Notes: generated from the letters alone by a model not told the origin. A DNA stretch of 64,000 nucleotides from Anodontia alba (GCA_964016985.1 OZ024827.1:77082335-77146334), one strand, 5' to 3'. Shown: positions 11,335-22,439, numbered from the stretch's first letter. Translations and numbers: made by a program.

Positions 11335-11540
11335 ATTTAACTATTACCACTCTCTTGGCTAATTCAGCAAACTGTTGATATTTTTATTTTCTCAGAAAAC
11401 AGGATTTGACATTTCATACAAATTGCCTCCACTGGAGACTAATACAAATGGAGACAATTTGCATGAAATGCCAAATCCCTTTTTTCTGGAAAAATGAGAA
11501 AAATATTTTAATACCATCTGCTAAAAATTTTACCCAGAGG
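11335..11540. mobile_element. P3 hairpin MITE
   Basis: 'ttaccactctcttggctaat' and 'aaaattttacccagagggct' are the ends. Inner arms 'acatttcatacaaattgcct' and 'caatttgcatgaaatgccaa' face each other. Confidence 0.78.
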
Positions 11541-11654
11541 GCTTATCTCTAAATGTTGGTACCTGTACACCTAAAATTTTGATTATTACATGTACTTCCA
11601 TATGTTAATTTCATAACATTCCAAAACTATCAAAAATAATTTTTCTCCCATATG

Positions 11655-11810
11655 GAATTTTTGGACATTTATGGTAAATATCCTAAAATTTCACACACCT
11701 AAGTTTTTGTTTTTTACAAAACAACATATATACACAGTACAGACCCTGATCAGACTGCTCCTTCATGAGCAGTCTGATTAGGGTCTACAGTATTTGCTAT
11801 TCGTCTAAGA
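11655..11810. repeat. P1b hairpin element
   Basis: 'atggtaaatatcctaaaatt' flank, then 'acagtacagaccctgatc', with inner stem 'agactgctcc'/'gagcagtct' and closing arm 'attagggtctacagtatttg'. Confidence 0.72.
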
Positions 11811-12055
11811 ATTTTTAGAAACAACTGCATAAGAAGCAAGATTTGGGCAGAAAATCATCGAATAAATTAGGAAAATTTACCATACCATGCATAGAATCAA
11901 TGAAGCTGCTAGAATACACTTTAACTTGAGTATTAAATGCATGAACACAATTAAAGGTGCCTATTAGTGTGATAATGCTCAATGAGACTAATTGAAGCAA
12001 ACCATAGGCCGCATATTGATCTAATTGGAGCCGTGCTACAGCATTTCCTACAAGA

Positions 12056-12190
12056 TTACATATGCTCCCAGCAGACTTAGACCAGCCTGCACATCCACAC
12101 AGCCTGATCAGTCTTTGCAGGGCATTGTGGGTAACCAAGGATCCAAAATAACTTAAGACGGACAGAGAAAGACCCCGATTCGCTGATCAG
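12056..12190. repeat. P7 hairpin element
   Basis: 'gacttagaccagcctgcac' and 'gctgatctgagtcttcactg' face each other around 'accaaggatccaaaataac'. Other copies lie at 17565, 31260 and 48045. Confidence 0.65.
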
Positions 12191-12199
12191 GCTGATCTG

Positions 12200-12425
12200 A
12201 GTCTTCACTGGTTGAATTACAGTAAATCATACCCAAAAATTTCTCCAACACTATGCCATAATATTTGCCTAAATTTTGTTTTATATGTATTTCACAAAAT
12301 ACTTGGTGTAAAGGCAAACAGTGTAGACCTCGATCAGACTGCCCCTGCAGATCTGGGTCTGTACTGTTTGTATATGCCATTTTATTAGGCAAGTTGGTAT
12401 ACAATAATTTTGGATGTTTACTGTA
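12200..12425. repeat. P1b hairpin element
   Basis: 'aaatacttggtgtaaaggca' leads into 'aacagtgtagacctcgatca'. The apex is 'gactgcccctgcag' and the right arm 'atctgggtctgtactgttt'. The inner right stem is shortened. Confidence 0.68.
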
Positions 12426-12604
12426 TCTTCAGCCTTAAACAGGTCTCAATCAGCAAGCAGCAAATGACTGATATTTAACTTTATTTTTTCCTACGAAATG
12501 GAATATTTAAAAAATTACTAATTTAAATGCAACAGCAAGATCTATTTTAGGAAAAAGAATGAGAATCATGGAAAAAGAAATAAATATTTGCCACCAACAT
12601 GCCA

Positions 12605-12875
12605 GATAATGCTTTCTAAACAGATTAAGGGGATTAAATATTTCTCAAAGATTTTCAGCCATTTTTAGAATAGAAATAACTTTTGTGACTTCCTGTTTGC
12701 TTTCCTGCAGGCCAAGCGTCTTCTGAAAAAGGGGTCTATTCTAAAAGGAAAGAATTTGCTCCCCTTGGGAGCAAATTCTTTCCTTTTAGAATAGACCCCT
12801 TTTCAGAAGGTAGGAAAAACAGTTTTGATAGAATTGTCTCCCTGAAAACGTATCAATCTCCCTTAACAGATAGGA
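12605..12875. mobile_element. P5 hairpin MITE
   Basis: A near-perfect palindrome of about 41-bp arms centred near 12763: 'ggggtctattctaaaagg' ... 'tttgctccccttgggagcaa' ... 'ccttttagaatagacccc'. Outer flanks 'gacttcctgtttgctttcct' and 'ttgatagaattgtctccct' recur in other P5 copies. Confidence 0.82.
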
Positions 12876-13070
12876 CAGAATGGCACCTTTTTCTTTCTAT
12901 TTACAGGTGACTGTACATGTATGGAGAAAAATTGTAAAATATGTGTATGGGTAGCAAACTGCAACTGTTTATATATGGCAGGATAAAACCATTGGCTGGA
13001 TTATAAGCATTTAACCGCCACAGACTGTAGGGGCCTTTAAACCATTAACAGCGAATCCTCCTACCGGTAC

Positions 13071-13350
13071 CATTACGAAAACATGCCTATTCAAATATAG
13101 TGAAAATTTTACCACCAAAAAATGAAAATTTTCAGATAAAAAAATCCGATATTTTTTTTATATTTCCGCTCAAAACATAGATTGTGGGTACTCATTAGAA
13201 CCGCCTCGTCGAGGCGGTTCGAACGAGTACCCACAATCTATGTTTTGAACTGAAATAAGAAAAATAATGTATACCCCTGTAAACCCCAGTTTTACTACAT
13301 AAAAGTGGGGTTTAAGGGAGTCAAACTTATATAGGCATGTTTTCGTGATG
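13071..13350. mobile_element. P2c hairpin MITE (inverted relative to 8.7 kb)
   Basis: The ends 'cattacgaaaacatgcctat' and 'ataggcatgttttcgtgatg' are inverted. Hairpin apex 'ccgcctcgtcgaggcgg'. The second hairpin 'aaaccccagttttact'/'aaaagtggggttt' is on the right here. Confidence 0.82.
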
Positions 13351-13549
13351 TTTTTCTATCATCTCTTCAAAACACTGAAGCAAAGCAGATCTCTTCTGAT
13401 TTTCATTCACAGAAGAGCAAAGTCCAAAATACCATAAGATTATAAGAATAACAAAACACACAAGAACATGTGGCTTTCAGGGCATTAAAATTTGTGACCA
13501 GATGTACCATATAATGATGACTGATAAACTGATAATAAACAGAACATTA

Positions 13550-13800
13550 TTAACCTTTACCACTCTCTGGGCTTATTTAGCAGATGACAAATTGATGATA
13601 TTTTTTATATTTTTCTCAGAAAATAGGATGTGACATTTCATGCAGATTGTCTTCATTGGAGAAGAAAAAAGGATTTGAAATTTCATGCAAATTGTCTCCA
13701 CCAGAGACAATTTGCATAAAATGTCATATCCTGTTTTTTTGGGGGGAAAATAAGAAACATATTTCAATGTCGTCTGCTGAAAACTTTACCCAGACAGATA
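13550..13800. mobile_element. P3 hairpin MITE with duplicated arm
   Basis: 'ttaccactctctgggcttat' to 'aaaactttacccagacagat'. The arm 'acatttcatgcagattgtct' is repeated as 'aaatttcatgcaaattgtct' before the opposite arm, giving an asymmetric hairpin. Confidence 0.75.
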
Positions 13801-13811
13801 AGGGCAAGAGA

Positions 13812-14035
13812 TGAATGAATAAACCTCAAAGGGAGATCAGTGACCTGAAAATATTTGCCTTCCTTCTCAGTCATGGACAATTGGAAGCTATTTCTTTCCT
13901 TTTGCAGCAGTCCCATTTGAGAAGGAATTTCAGGAACCCATTTCTTTTCCACTTGAGTGGTTTACCTTTGGAAATGGCAGCAAATACTTTCACCATCGAC
14001 CTTTCTCTCTTTGAACACCTGAACCCTTGAAGCGC
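13812..14035. repeat. P5 element, degenerate
   Basis: 'atttgccttccttctcagtc' and 'cagtcccatttgagaagg' recall P5 flanks, but the arms have decayed. Confidence 0.45.
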
Positions 14036-14125
14036 TAATCAAAAACACATCAGACTACATTCTAAAAACAATTTTTCCAAGAAAAGAAGGCTTGACAATT
14101 CAAGTGAAGCATCTGCTAGATTTTC
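14036..14125. repeat. P4 fragment
   Basis: 'agaaggcttgacaattcaag' followed by 'tgaagcatctgctaga'. Left half only. Confidence 0.5.
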
Positions 14126-14139
14126 ATTTCACATATACT

Positions 14140-14365
14140 ACCTCTTTATAACACTATTGTTGTGATCCAAAGCCAAAACCGTGTTATCAGTTTTAATGTT
14201 GCATTCAAACAAAAATGTATAAATTAAACAGAAAAACATTTACAATTATGGTCATTTTTCTATATAATCTATACATTTTTGTTTGCATGCAAAATTTTCT
14301 GGGTCCATCTTTGTACCATTTTATATCCAAAACTGCGCTATAATGAATTGTGTTATCAAGCGGAT
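14140..14365. repeat. R2 repeat
   Basis: 'ctacctctttataacactat' to 'ttgtgttatcaagcgg'. It carries 'gcattcaaacaaaaatgtat' facing 'tacatttttgtttgcatgc', as in the 10.4-kb copy. Confidence 0.65.
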
Positions 14366-14819
14366 GCTGTGTATATGTGAAGCCTTATTTTCACTTTAAA
14401 AAAATCAAAATGTCCCCTGCTACGATTTTACAAAGCACTTTAAGGGTTGTAACAGTAAAAAACACTGACATGAAACAACAACAATAGCAATACAACATCA
14501 ACCTACAATCTCTTTGTACCTTGAAGACTCTGCGATCAGTGTAAACCCGTATCAGACTGCACCGATGTTCATCTGCCTTTTTCATCTGAAGTGGCTCAGT
14601 ATTACTGTACATATACTCTATATTCTAAGGTTTTGTTTGCAAAATTAAGCTAGTGAAGGATACGAGGGGCTTAACCCATATGGGCAAGGTCAAGATCAGT
14701 TTTGTGTACTCTGATCATGACTTTCCCTATCTGCTTACAAACTCCCTATATTGAAGAAATTATCAGTATAAAGAGACCACAAGCAGCCTATACAGATAGT
14801 ACATAGATTCTTGCTGAGT

Positions 14820-15015
14820 GGTGACACATTCAAGGGCAGTCACTGTTATCTGAAAGTATTTGTCTCCCTTCTTAATAGGGCGCTGCTCTTAAAGGTAAGA
14901 AGAGCATATTCTTTCCTTTACCAGTAAATCCCCTTTCAGAAGGGATTTGTATACCTGAGAAGAAATACTTTCCACTGTAGTGGTCTTCCCTTGAAAAGGC
15001 AACAACTTTTAACAC
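14820..15015. repeat. P5 hairpin element, diverged
   Basis: 'tgtctcccttcttaatagg' and 'cccctttcagaagggattt' flank 'aaaggtaagaagagcat'/'attctttccttta'. Confidence 0.6.
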
Positions 15016-15099
15016 AGAGTGCTGTCCCTTTTATGTGCACTTATTCAGCTTCAGCTCACTTTTCATTTAACACTGCTCAAATGGCAGAGGAGCTGTTTA

Positions 15100-15270
15100 A
15101 GGAACCGTATTTCCTAGCGATTCTGTTGTAATTTTCTCTAGTTATCCATATACACGTGTTGTGAGTACACATTAAAAGTGTCTTGATGAAGTTCTTCTAA
15201 TGATTACCCATATGTATGTTTTTAGGAAGAAATAAGAAAACTTATCCCAGAATTATTACCAAATACATTT
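15100..15270. repeat. P2b hairpin element, diverged
   Basis: Arm 'acacgtgttgtgagtacaca' faces 'tgattacccatatgtatgtt', with apex 'tgtcttgatgaagttctt'. The close 'aacttatcccagaattatta' matches the P2b flank. Confidence 0.62.
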
Positions 15271-15489
15271 GTACTCCTCCAACACAACTCCTCTGAAATG
15301 GTTACATCATGTTATTTTTAATACAATATAAAGCACTTATAAATAAACATAATTTACAACACAATAAAATACTTAGACATACAAGTATACTGTAAACAAT
15401 GGGAAAATCCCAAATGCTGTTAATATTGTACACAAGTATATGTAATTACATTTTGTAGAGTATAATGCACTACAATCACTCCATGTTTA

Positions 15490-15715
15490 ATCCATTTAAG
15501 CCCAGCATCCCATAAACCGGACATTGGCAAACAGTGTAGACCCAGATAAGATGCCACAGAATGAGGCATCTGATCAGGATCTACCCATTTGCATTATGTT
15601 CAGAAATTTCTACAAACATAATAAAAACTAAACAGACACCCTTATATAGGAAATGGACCTGTCTAAAGAGTTAAGGTAGAAGAATCCACTTGCATAAGTG
15701 GGTTAATAGTAGTTT
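15490..15715. repeat. P1d hairpin element
   Basis: 'aatccatttaagcccagcat' to 'ttgcataagtgggttaat'. Hairpin arms 'gcaaacagtgtagacccaga' and 'tgatcaggatctacccattt', with the apex around 'gccacagaatgaggc'. Confidence 0.7.
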
Positions 15716-15799
15716 TATTATTTCACACAGCACCAGACTGGAGGGTTATCTCTGTTATTACAGTCAATTCGCCTAAATTCTGTTTGTTTTGTTGTTGTT

Positions 15800-16000
15800 G
15801 TTTTTTAACTTATCTATTTTATGCACTTGTTCCACAAACTATTTGGCATAATGGCAAACATTTTTAGCTCTAATCAGTATGAGCTGGGTCTGCACTATTT
15901 GCATAGCCATTTTGTAAGAAATTTTGGTGTATGGAACTGTAGGACAATACCATTTGTTTTTTTTTCTAATTACTCCGTATGTTAAGAAACTCAGATGATT
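15800..16000. repeat. P1b hairpin element, diverged
   Basis: 'actatttggcataatggcaa' to 'tttggtgtatggaactgtag'. The hairpin is decayed around 'ctaatcagtatgagctgggt'. Confidence 0.55.
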
Positions 16001-16285
16001 CATGTTGATGATGCAAATCAAATGAGTACACATTTTCATGGCAAATTACTTTTTCTGTTGAAAAAAAAAAAAAATAATAAATAAACACACAGACATCTGA
16101 GGCATGATATAGATTGTGTTGGAAGACAACTTGTTAGAAGCAAACATCAAAGGTTCAAACAGACATGCAGCACAGATCATGGAGGTTACTGTTCACATAA
16201 TGAGAGTTGATCATTAAATAATGAAAATACATCCATGGTGCATTTGTTACTATTTATATACTAATTACCTAATATATGATAAGAG

Positions 16286-16289
<4 letters not shown>

Positions 16290-16326
<37 letters not shown>
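16290..16326. repeat. Poly(A) tract, about 37 bp
   Basis: An uninterrupted run of A. No retroelement body or TSD could be tied to it. Confidence 0.85.
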
Positions 16327-16330
<4 letters not shown>

Positions 16331-16559
16331 AAGTCTTTATAATAGTATCACATTCGTACTTGGCTGTAGGAATACTTGTTGTCTTAAAAACACTACAGAC
16401 ATGTTTTTACTATTTACCCTAGTATACGTTTTTGATATCCAATGATTAACTCGAGGCAGGGTGAAAAATAAATAATTTTGTTATGTGGTCAGTTAATTTT
16501 CAAATTCAGGGTTTTAAGGTTTATGGTTTTGAAATCAGACAAAATGATACACAATATTC

Positions 16560-16740
16560 AACCCAATCATAGCTCTAGATAAGAAAGGTACTCAGATAAA
16601 AATTCTTCTTCTTTCTCCACAAAAATGTGGCCATGTGATTCCAAAGAGAACAAGAAAACTTTGTGGAGAAATATGAGAAATCTCAACACTCATTCCTTGA
16701 AAAAAAGTGTCTTATCTAGAATTATGCATCCTGACACAAT
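16560..16740. repeat. P2a-type element without the usual hairpin core
   Basis: The ends 'catagctctagataagaaag' and 'tgtcttatctagaattatg' match P2a termini. The centre has 'tttctccacaaaaatg' facing 'ctttgtggagaaatatg' but lacks the 'gggtactc' arm. Confidence 0.65.
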
Positions 16741-16936
16741 ATGAAATATTACATTAAAAACATTAAGTGTTATTATTATATAGTACAGATAAATAAAATA
16801 TACATGTTTGTCAAGATGATGTGTAAAATGGTTAAAATGATAAATAATGTACAGGAGATGTGACGATTTATTAACAAGTAAAATGGGAGCAAAATGGCTA
16901 AGCTTTCATTAAGGTCTACGTTATGCACAATGGCAT

Positions 16937-17085
16937 ACCTCGGCTTCTTTATAACCCTGTTGTTGGAATCCAAAGTAAAAGCAGTGTAAGCTAACCAACC
17001 ATGTTGTATCCTAGCATAAATGTACATATTATACAGAAAAAATGACCATAAATGTTCTTTTTTCTATATAATTGAACACGTTTAA
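16937..17085. repeat. R2 fragment
   Basis: 'gcttctttataaccctgttg' plus 'attatacagaaaaaatgacc'. It is truncated on the right. Confidence 0.55.
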
Positions 17086-17184
17086 AGAAATTCCTGTGTG
17101 TCTTATCAAAATAGCAAAACTCCAGATTAACACAAATGGATCAGGCAAACTTCATTTGCTACAAGCAAGGAACCAGAGAGTGCA

Positions 17185-17375
17185 CTGTTTCAGGTGAATG
17201 GATACCATTTCTTGACATGGGAGCCAACTTTTGTACATTCCTGTTTGCTTTCCTGTTCACCAAGGCCCTCCTGAAAGGGGTAATCTCTAAAAGGAGAAAA
17301 CACCTTTCAGAAGGGAGGTAAAAACCATTTTGACAGAGTTATCTCCCCTGAAAGTTTATCCATTCCCCTAGATTT
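17185..17375. repeat. P5 hairpin element, short apex
   Basis: 'cctgtttgctttcctgttca' and 'gacagagttatctcccct' are the P5 flanks. 'ctcctgaaaggggtaatct' faces 'acacctttcagaagggag'. The core arm is shortened. Confidence 0.62.
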
Positions 17376-17564
17376 TCCAAAAACAAATGAAAAATGTCTT
17401 CATATTAATGACTGGTTTGTTAATTTTCCCGAAATCAGAAATAATTTCTAATTCTTCAAACAGAATAAAGAACAATGTATGTACCCATAATTTAAATGCA
17501 TGGTACATGTATTAATTAATGGCCACCATCCTACATTTTAGCTGCAATGTGAGAACACGTACCT

Positions 17565-17755
17565 TCTAACATGTGCTCCCAATGAAGACTCAAATCAGTC
17601 TGCACATCTGAGCAATTTGATCAGTCTTCAGTGTCCACATGAAGAAACTTTGCATCCTTGGTTAGCCAAAATGAACTTAATGAAGACTGATCAGAGTGCT
17701 CATATGCGCAGGCTGATCTGAATCGTCACTGGGCACACATCAGAAGTTATGTTTT
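17565..17755. repeat. P7 hairpin element
   Basis: 'gaagactcaaatcagtctgc' faces 'caggctgatctgaatcgtca'. The ends 'acatgtgctcccaat' and 'gggcacaca' are also inverted. Confidence 0.7.
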
Positions 17756-17787
17756 CTGATACTGTGGCTCCTTTCTGTAGAGAAATA

Positions 17788-18004
17788 CCGTAATAACCCT
17801 AAGTACTGGGACACCTTATCTACTTACTATACTTGTCCTAAAATTTGAAATAGTCCATTCTACTACCTCTTGATGTGCCTAAAATATTGCTGTATGTATA
17901 GCAAACAGTGTAGAACCAGATCAGATGCCACATTCTGAAGTGTCTGATCTGGGTCTACACTGTTTGCAAGGACCTATCTGTCCCAATACTTAGGGTTACT
18001 ACGG
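17788..18004. mobile_element. P1a MITE, complete
   Basis: 217 bp with TA at 17786-17787 and 18005-18006. The terminal repeats 'ccgtaataaccctaagtact' and 'gtacttagggtta'-type (right end 'aatacttagggttactacgg') are nearly perfect over about 25 bp. The internal hairpin is 'gcaaacagtgtagaaccaga'/'gatctgggtctacactgttt'. TA duplication suggests mobilisation by a Tc1/mariner-like or similar TA-targeting transposase. Confidence 0.88.
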
Positions 18005-18334
18005 TAAGAAAACTATTTATCCAAACACCCCCATTACCTACAGCTATAAACCTGTCATCTTGAGCAAACATTCCGTTGTGATAAACCCTGTTTAGTTTAT
18101 TCCATAAATTGCAAAGACTAGGACCAACAATTCATCATACATAGTAACTGTTCTAGTAAGTACAATATCTAATTCACAGGTATTTCTGCTGAAAAAACAC
18201 ACATTTTTTTTCAGCAAAAATATTAGCGTATATGCCATATTTAATGATCAAAGTTTTAATGATACGTTAACTAATGACATCGTTACCTTTGAACAACTGG
18301 TTCCTGATATTTAGAGTAAATATAATTAACAGCT

Positions 18335-18530
18335 ATTTCACTTTTTCCACTTTCTGGGCAAATTCAGCAGATAACAAACTGATATCTTTCTTATTTTCCC
18401 ATAAAAAAACAGAATTTGACATTTCATTCAAACATGAAATGAGAAAACCATTTTCTAGGTAGAATAAAACAAAAAAATTTCAATATGTCATCTGCTGAAA
18501 ATTTTACCCAGGGCGCTAAGCGTTACAGGT
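18335..18530. mobile_element. P3 MITE with shortened hairpin
   Basis: 'ttccactttctgggcaaatt' and 'aaaattttacccagggcgct' are the ends. The arm pair is reduced to 'gacatttcattcaaa'/'catgaaatgag'. Confidence 0.68.
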
Positions 18531-18639
18531 CTCGATCAGTGTACATACATAAACACCTTGGCCATGGCAATTTGTATCTTTGTCAATCCATGTTTTCCTA
18601 GGACTTAGTGCATTTTCATATCTTGACCTTAAAGCTGTC

Positions 18640-18800
18640 AATACGATGCTTTATGTCGACCAAACAGTATTGACACTTTCTTGTCATATTTCCCCATAAA
18701 GCCACTCATTGTGGTACTCAACAAAAGCAACTTGTCAAAATGCTGCTGGGTAGTACTCACAACAGATATTTTTGAAAAATAGGAGAAATGTAAACCCTAG
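18640..18800. repeat. P2 hairpin element, degenerate
   Basis: 'cactcattgtggtactcaac' faces 'gtagtactcacaacagatat', with apex 'cttgtcaaaatgctgctg'. Confidence 0.5.
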
Positions 18801-19260
18801 TCCTGATGAACCCAGATATGCTTTTGCTTTTGTGTTGAGGTTTTACGGCCCAGCCAACCCTATGGGGTCATGTTGAGCGTGGTCAGTTTACCTAACCACA
18901 GGCTTAGTCCTCTAAGCGGTTAACCAGTATTGTGCACATTCTATTGCCAAAAACTGACAACTGCCCTTCTTGAATCAGCAGAAGGGAGAGAATGACCGTA
19001 GAAAATATTTCATGATCAATCTCAACGAAAGAATGTTGCCGACCACGGCGGGGGATGAACCCACGACCTCCTGGTCTCCAGTCGGACGGCGCATCCAACT
19101 GAGCCACCGCGGCCGGCAACCCAGATATGTCCTGCCTTTGCAGTGTAGATCCAGATCAGTTGGCTTCTGTTTGTCATTCAGTATGTGTATTTATATCAAC
19201 AATCTGGATTAAGTAATCAGATTAGCTGACAACTAAAAATTGGTGTAGCATCTTAATTTA
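18795..19260. repeat. P1c hairpin element split by a SINE
   Basis: 'aaaccctagtcctgatgaac' before the SINE, then 'gtagatccagatcagttggc' and 'taagtaatcagattagctga' after it. The right inner arm of the hairpin is deleted. Confidence 0.68.
18821..19117 (-). mobile_element. tRNA-headed SINE, full length
   Basis: 297 bp flanked by the 12-bp TSD 'aacccagatatg' (18809-18820, 19118-19129). Read on the minus strand: tRNA-like head with A-box-like 'tggctcagttggatgc' and B-box-like 'gggttcatcccc', body with 'ttgatcatgaaatattttct', and a 3' tail of short CAAAAG-type repeats. It inserted into a P1c element. Confidence 0.9.
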
Positions 19261-19364
19261 CTTTAGATACCTCTCTTATTCAGAGTACATGTTATGTTAA
19301 TGAGAGAAAAAAAAAATATTACCCTTTAATTTCTATGGGGCAAGATTAATATAACTCAATCACT

Positions 19365-19560
19365 GGGACAGAGAGGCCTATGCAAACAGTGTAGACCCAA
19401 ATCTACTGCCTCAGAATACAGTTTCTGATCAAGGTTTTACAGTTTACCACTCATCTAGCAGTTTTTAGACACAGAAACAGGCAGTCAGATGGACTTGCTC
19501 ACAATTTCGGACAAATATGCTAAGGTCTTAAGGTGTCCAAATATTTAGAACAAATATGGT
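19365..19560. repeat. P1a-related element, diverged
   Basis: 'gcaaacagtgtagacccaaa' with a decayed inner stem; 'ccactcatctagcagttttt' and 'aaggtgtccaaatatttag' as in the copy near 36.8 kb. Confidence 0.62.
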
Positions 19561-19754
19561 AATTTAAGAGATTCACCAGCAGAATACTTAATAAATGGGA
19601 AAAGTGACTTGAAATAAGTGGGCTGCATCAAATGAAGGTGTCAGAGCATAAGCTAAAAGCACAGACTTGGATCAGGCTGTGCATTCAGTTACATTAGTCT
19701 ACCCATTTCACACAGTAGGCTAAGATGACGTCTTGATGTACCATTTCACATGAT

Positions 19755-19980
19755 AAATGTTAAAAAATTTCGAATACTTCATTCCACACTTTTTTTGCTT
19801 AAATTATGCTTTTTATGCAACTGTTTCTTAAAATGCTTAGTGGAATGGTAAACAGTGTAGACCCTGATCAGACTGCTCCTTCAGGAGCAGTCTGACCAGG
19901 GTCTGCACTGTTTGCATATGACATTTTGTCAGAAACTTTATGTGCTTGAAATTTTAGGACGATTACCATAGTCTCTGGAT
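19755..19980. mobile_element. P1b hairpin element, well preserved
   Basis: 'taaacagtgtagaccctgat' with inner stem 'cagactgctcc'/'ggagcagtctg' and right arm 'cagggtctgcactgtttgc'. Flanks are 'atgcttagtggaatgg' and 'tgacattttgtcagaaact'. Confidence 0.78.
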
Positions 19981-20224
19981 TTTGTAGAATCTACCAGGCA
20001 CAGCCTCAGACATTTTCAGACAAGTATATTTTTAGCGACTACTCCAATGCACATGCCTGATTTGGGTTTGCTTTCAAAGATCTTAATGGGTTACGCTAAA
20101 GTACAAGCCGATTCATGAATGGACTGTTTACATGCATAATGCTCTGTGACACCTTACAATTTAGTGCAACCCTCATGACATAGCAAATCAGATTTGATAT
20201 ACACATAACAACCATTCAAATAAC

Positions 20225-20480
20225 AAGACGTCAAGGGGAATGGATACACTTAGGGGAGGTAACTGTTTCAAGAAGGTTTTTTGCTTTCCTTTTGAAAAGA
20301 TCTACTCTAAAAGGAAAGAATTTGCTCCCCTTGGGAGCAAATTCTTTCCTTTTAGAGAAGACCTCATTTCACATTTCAGAAGGGTCTTCATGTGCAGCAA
20401 AGCAAACAGGAGGCAACAAAGTTATCTCCCTTGTTAAAAATGGAGGAAAAAAAGGACCAGGTGTATCCATTTGCCTTGAT
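20225..20480. mobile_element. P5 hairpin MITE
   Basis: 'ggggaatggatacacttagg' and 'ccaggtgtatccatttgcc' are inverted ends. The core 'ctaaaaggaaagaatttgct' faces 'gcaaattctttccttttaga' around the apex 'ccccttggga'. Confidence 0.82.
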
Positions 20481-20747
20481 AAATGAAGAAACCAACACAA
20501 CTTCAAGAACTGCATATTTAAGTCTATTCATTAATTTTTATCTATTTTGTAAATATTAAAATAGATCAACATTCTAAACTGCTTTGAGATTCCAAGACTA
20601 AAGCAAGGCAATTTATTATTATTATTATTAATGATTATATATAAATAAGCCTTAAAAAGCAATAAAGTATTTTAGTGGATATGGAATCAATGTAAATCAA
20701 GATCAGCCAATGCATCCCGAGCCAATCAGGATCTATATTGCTCACTG

Positions 20748-20945
20748 TACCATAGCTACAGATAAGAAGGGGTATCCCATAATAGTTTTCTTATTTCTCG
20801 ACGAAAACATATGTTGTGGGTACTCATTAGAAGCGCCTCGCAGAGGCGCTTCTAATGAGTACCCACAACTTATGTTTTTGTCGAGAAATAAGAAAGATAT
20901 CAGCATTTTTTGGATGAAAAAAGCGCCTTATCTGTTGCTATGCTG
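20748..20945. mobile_element. P2a hairpin MITE, near-perfect palindrome
   Basis: Arms 20790-20839 and 20843-20892 pair at 48 of 50 positions around a 3-base loop. The ends are 'catagctacagataagaagg' and 'gccttatctgttgctatg'. Confidence 0.87.
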
Positions 20946-21044
20946 TACGAAATAAATTATCCTCAAATCGAAAATTGCGAAAATTTTATACGAGGTCACA
21001 GTTTCACAAGCAGATTTGAATCTGTATTATCTGCAATAGTTATG

Positions 21045-21265
21045 ACGCAGAGCAGTTGTTAAGGAGGGTATTCGGCGATAATTCTGGGATAATTTCCTCC
21101 AATTCTCAATAAAAACTTATGTTGTGGGTACTTATTAGAAGTGCCTCACCAAAGTGCTTCTAATGAATACCCACAAAGTATGTTTTTTTTTTATGGTAAA
21201 ATCAGAAAACTTATCCCTGAATTATCACCAAATACTCCATCTTAACAAGTCCTTTGATCATGGTG
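21045..21265. mobile_element. P2b hairpin MITE
   Basis: 'cggcgataattctgggataa' and 'tatccctgaattatcaccaa' are inverted flanks. Arms 'ttgtgggtacttattagaag' and 'cttctaatgaatacccacaa' face each other. Confidence 0.8.
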
Positions 21266-21439
21266 AAATACTTTACCACAGACAAAAAGTCACCTCCTTA
21301 TCACTTGAAACCTTTCGAAAATGGGTACTTCTCTTAAAGAGAAGACTTTCCTTCAAGACTTGTCGACAATCAAAAGGGAGGCAAATATATCCATATCAAA
21401 CTCTTCATTTTTTGTTGTTTTTTTTTTTTTTTTTTGCAC

Positions 21440-21755
21440 TTTTACCACTCTATGGGCAAATTCAGCAGATGACAGATGATATTTTTCTTGTTTTTTTTTC
21501 CAGAAAATAGGCTCTGACATTTCATGCAAATTGTCTCCTTAGAGACAATTTGCATGAATTATTAGAGCCTATTTTGGAAATGGAAAATGCATGCATGCTT
21601 TGATATTTAGGCTTTGATATTTCATGCAAATTGTCTCCTAAGGAGACAATTTGCATGAAATGTTAAGAGCATATTTCTGGAAAAAAAAAAGAAAAGAAAA
21701 ATATTTCAAATTATCATCTGTTGAATTTTTTTACCCAGCATGCTAAGCGTTAAGG
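21440..21755. mobile_element. P3 MITE with two hairpins in series
   Basis: 'ttaccactctatgggcaaat' to 'ttacccagcatgctaag'. Two successive hairpins share the arm 'catttcatgcaaattgtctc', at 21517-21570 and 21615-21670. It begins about 150 bp past the septin stop codon, so it may be transcribed in the 3' UTR. Confidence 0.78.
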
Positions 21756-21901
21756 CATCTCTTCTGGCAATAAATGCTGCATTAAGAAGCATGTAAATGA
21801 ACTGTCGCTGACTAGAGACTGGGATACAAGTTGTAAGATGATTTCTGGTGGGGTGCCTAGATGAATTGATCCCATGAAAATATCAACTTGCATTGTGATG
21901 A

Positions 21902-21935
21902 TCAAAATAGTCCCTTCTTGTTCTTCTTGTGGGCA
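21902..21935 (-). CDS. SEPTIN7: Septin terminal coding exon with stop
   Basis: 34 coding bases follow the acceptor 'tatttcag'. They complete an Asp codon, then read AHKKNKKGLF and stop TGA (21902-21904). A short Lys-rich tail ending in a hydrophobic residue matches how SEPTIN7 proteins finish, which supports this very short exon. The exon continues as 3' UTR to lower coordinates. Its end is not marked by an obvious polyadenylation signal, and P3 hairpins begin about 150 bp downstream of the stop. Confidence 0.85.
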
Positions 21936-21964
21936 CTGAAATAACACACAAAAAAGAATGTTTT

Positions 21965-22205
21965 TAGGGGAATCGATACTATTTCAGGGGAGGTAACTCT
22001 GCCAGAATGGTTTTGTCTCCCTTCTGAAAAGGGTCTTTTCTAAAAGGAAAGAATTTGCTCCCCAAGGGAAACAAATTCTTTCCTTTAAGAGTAGACCTCT
22101 TTCAGAAGGGCCTTACTGTGCAAGCAAGCATACAGGACATCACAAAGGTGACAAAGTCTCTCTTGTTAAAAATGGCAGAAAATCTATCAAGTGTATGCAT
22201 ATACA
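21965..22205. mobile_element. P5 hairpin MITE
   Basis: 'ggggaatcgatactatttca' to 'atcaagtgtatgcatat'. Core 'ctaaaaggaaagaatttgct' faces 'aaattctttcctttaagag'. It lies about 30 bp upstream (intron side) of the last septin acceptor. Confidence 0.8.
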
Positions 22206-22439
22206 TTAAACACATATTTTGAATACTTTCCTCCCCAGTCCACTGACCATTTGTATTCTTTCTACCATTAGTACTTGCAGCTGATTATTAAGATTTAGAT
22301 GGCTTATTTGTAAAACAGGTGTTAGTTAATCTGTGTTGTACAATTGCTATTCATTAAACTTAGTCAAATATATAAGCAGATGAAATTTTAAATATTTTCC
22401 TTGTTTGTTTCAACTGAGGTTAATTAGGGCTGTGGAAAT

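Noticed and set aside
18821..19117. tRNA gene in the SINE heads
   Set aside because: A and B boxes are present but the cloverleaf does not close and the sequence continues into the SINE body; TSDs show retroposition.
21750..21947. 65-codon minus frame MLFQCPQEEQEG
   Set aside because: Wrong frame over the true last septin exon, whose phase is fixed by the preceding exon.
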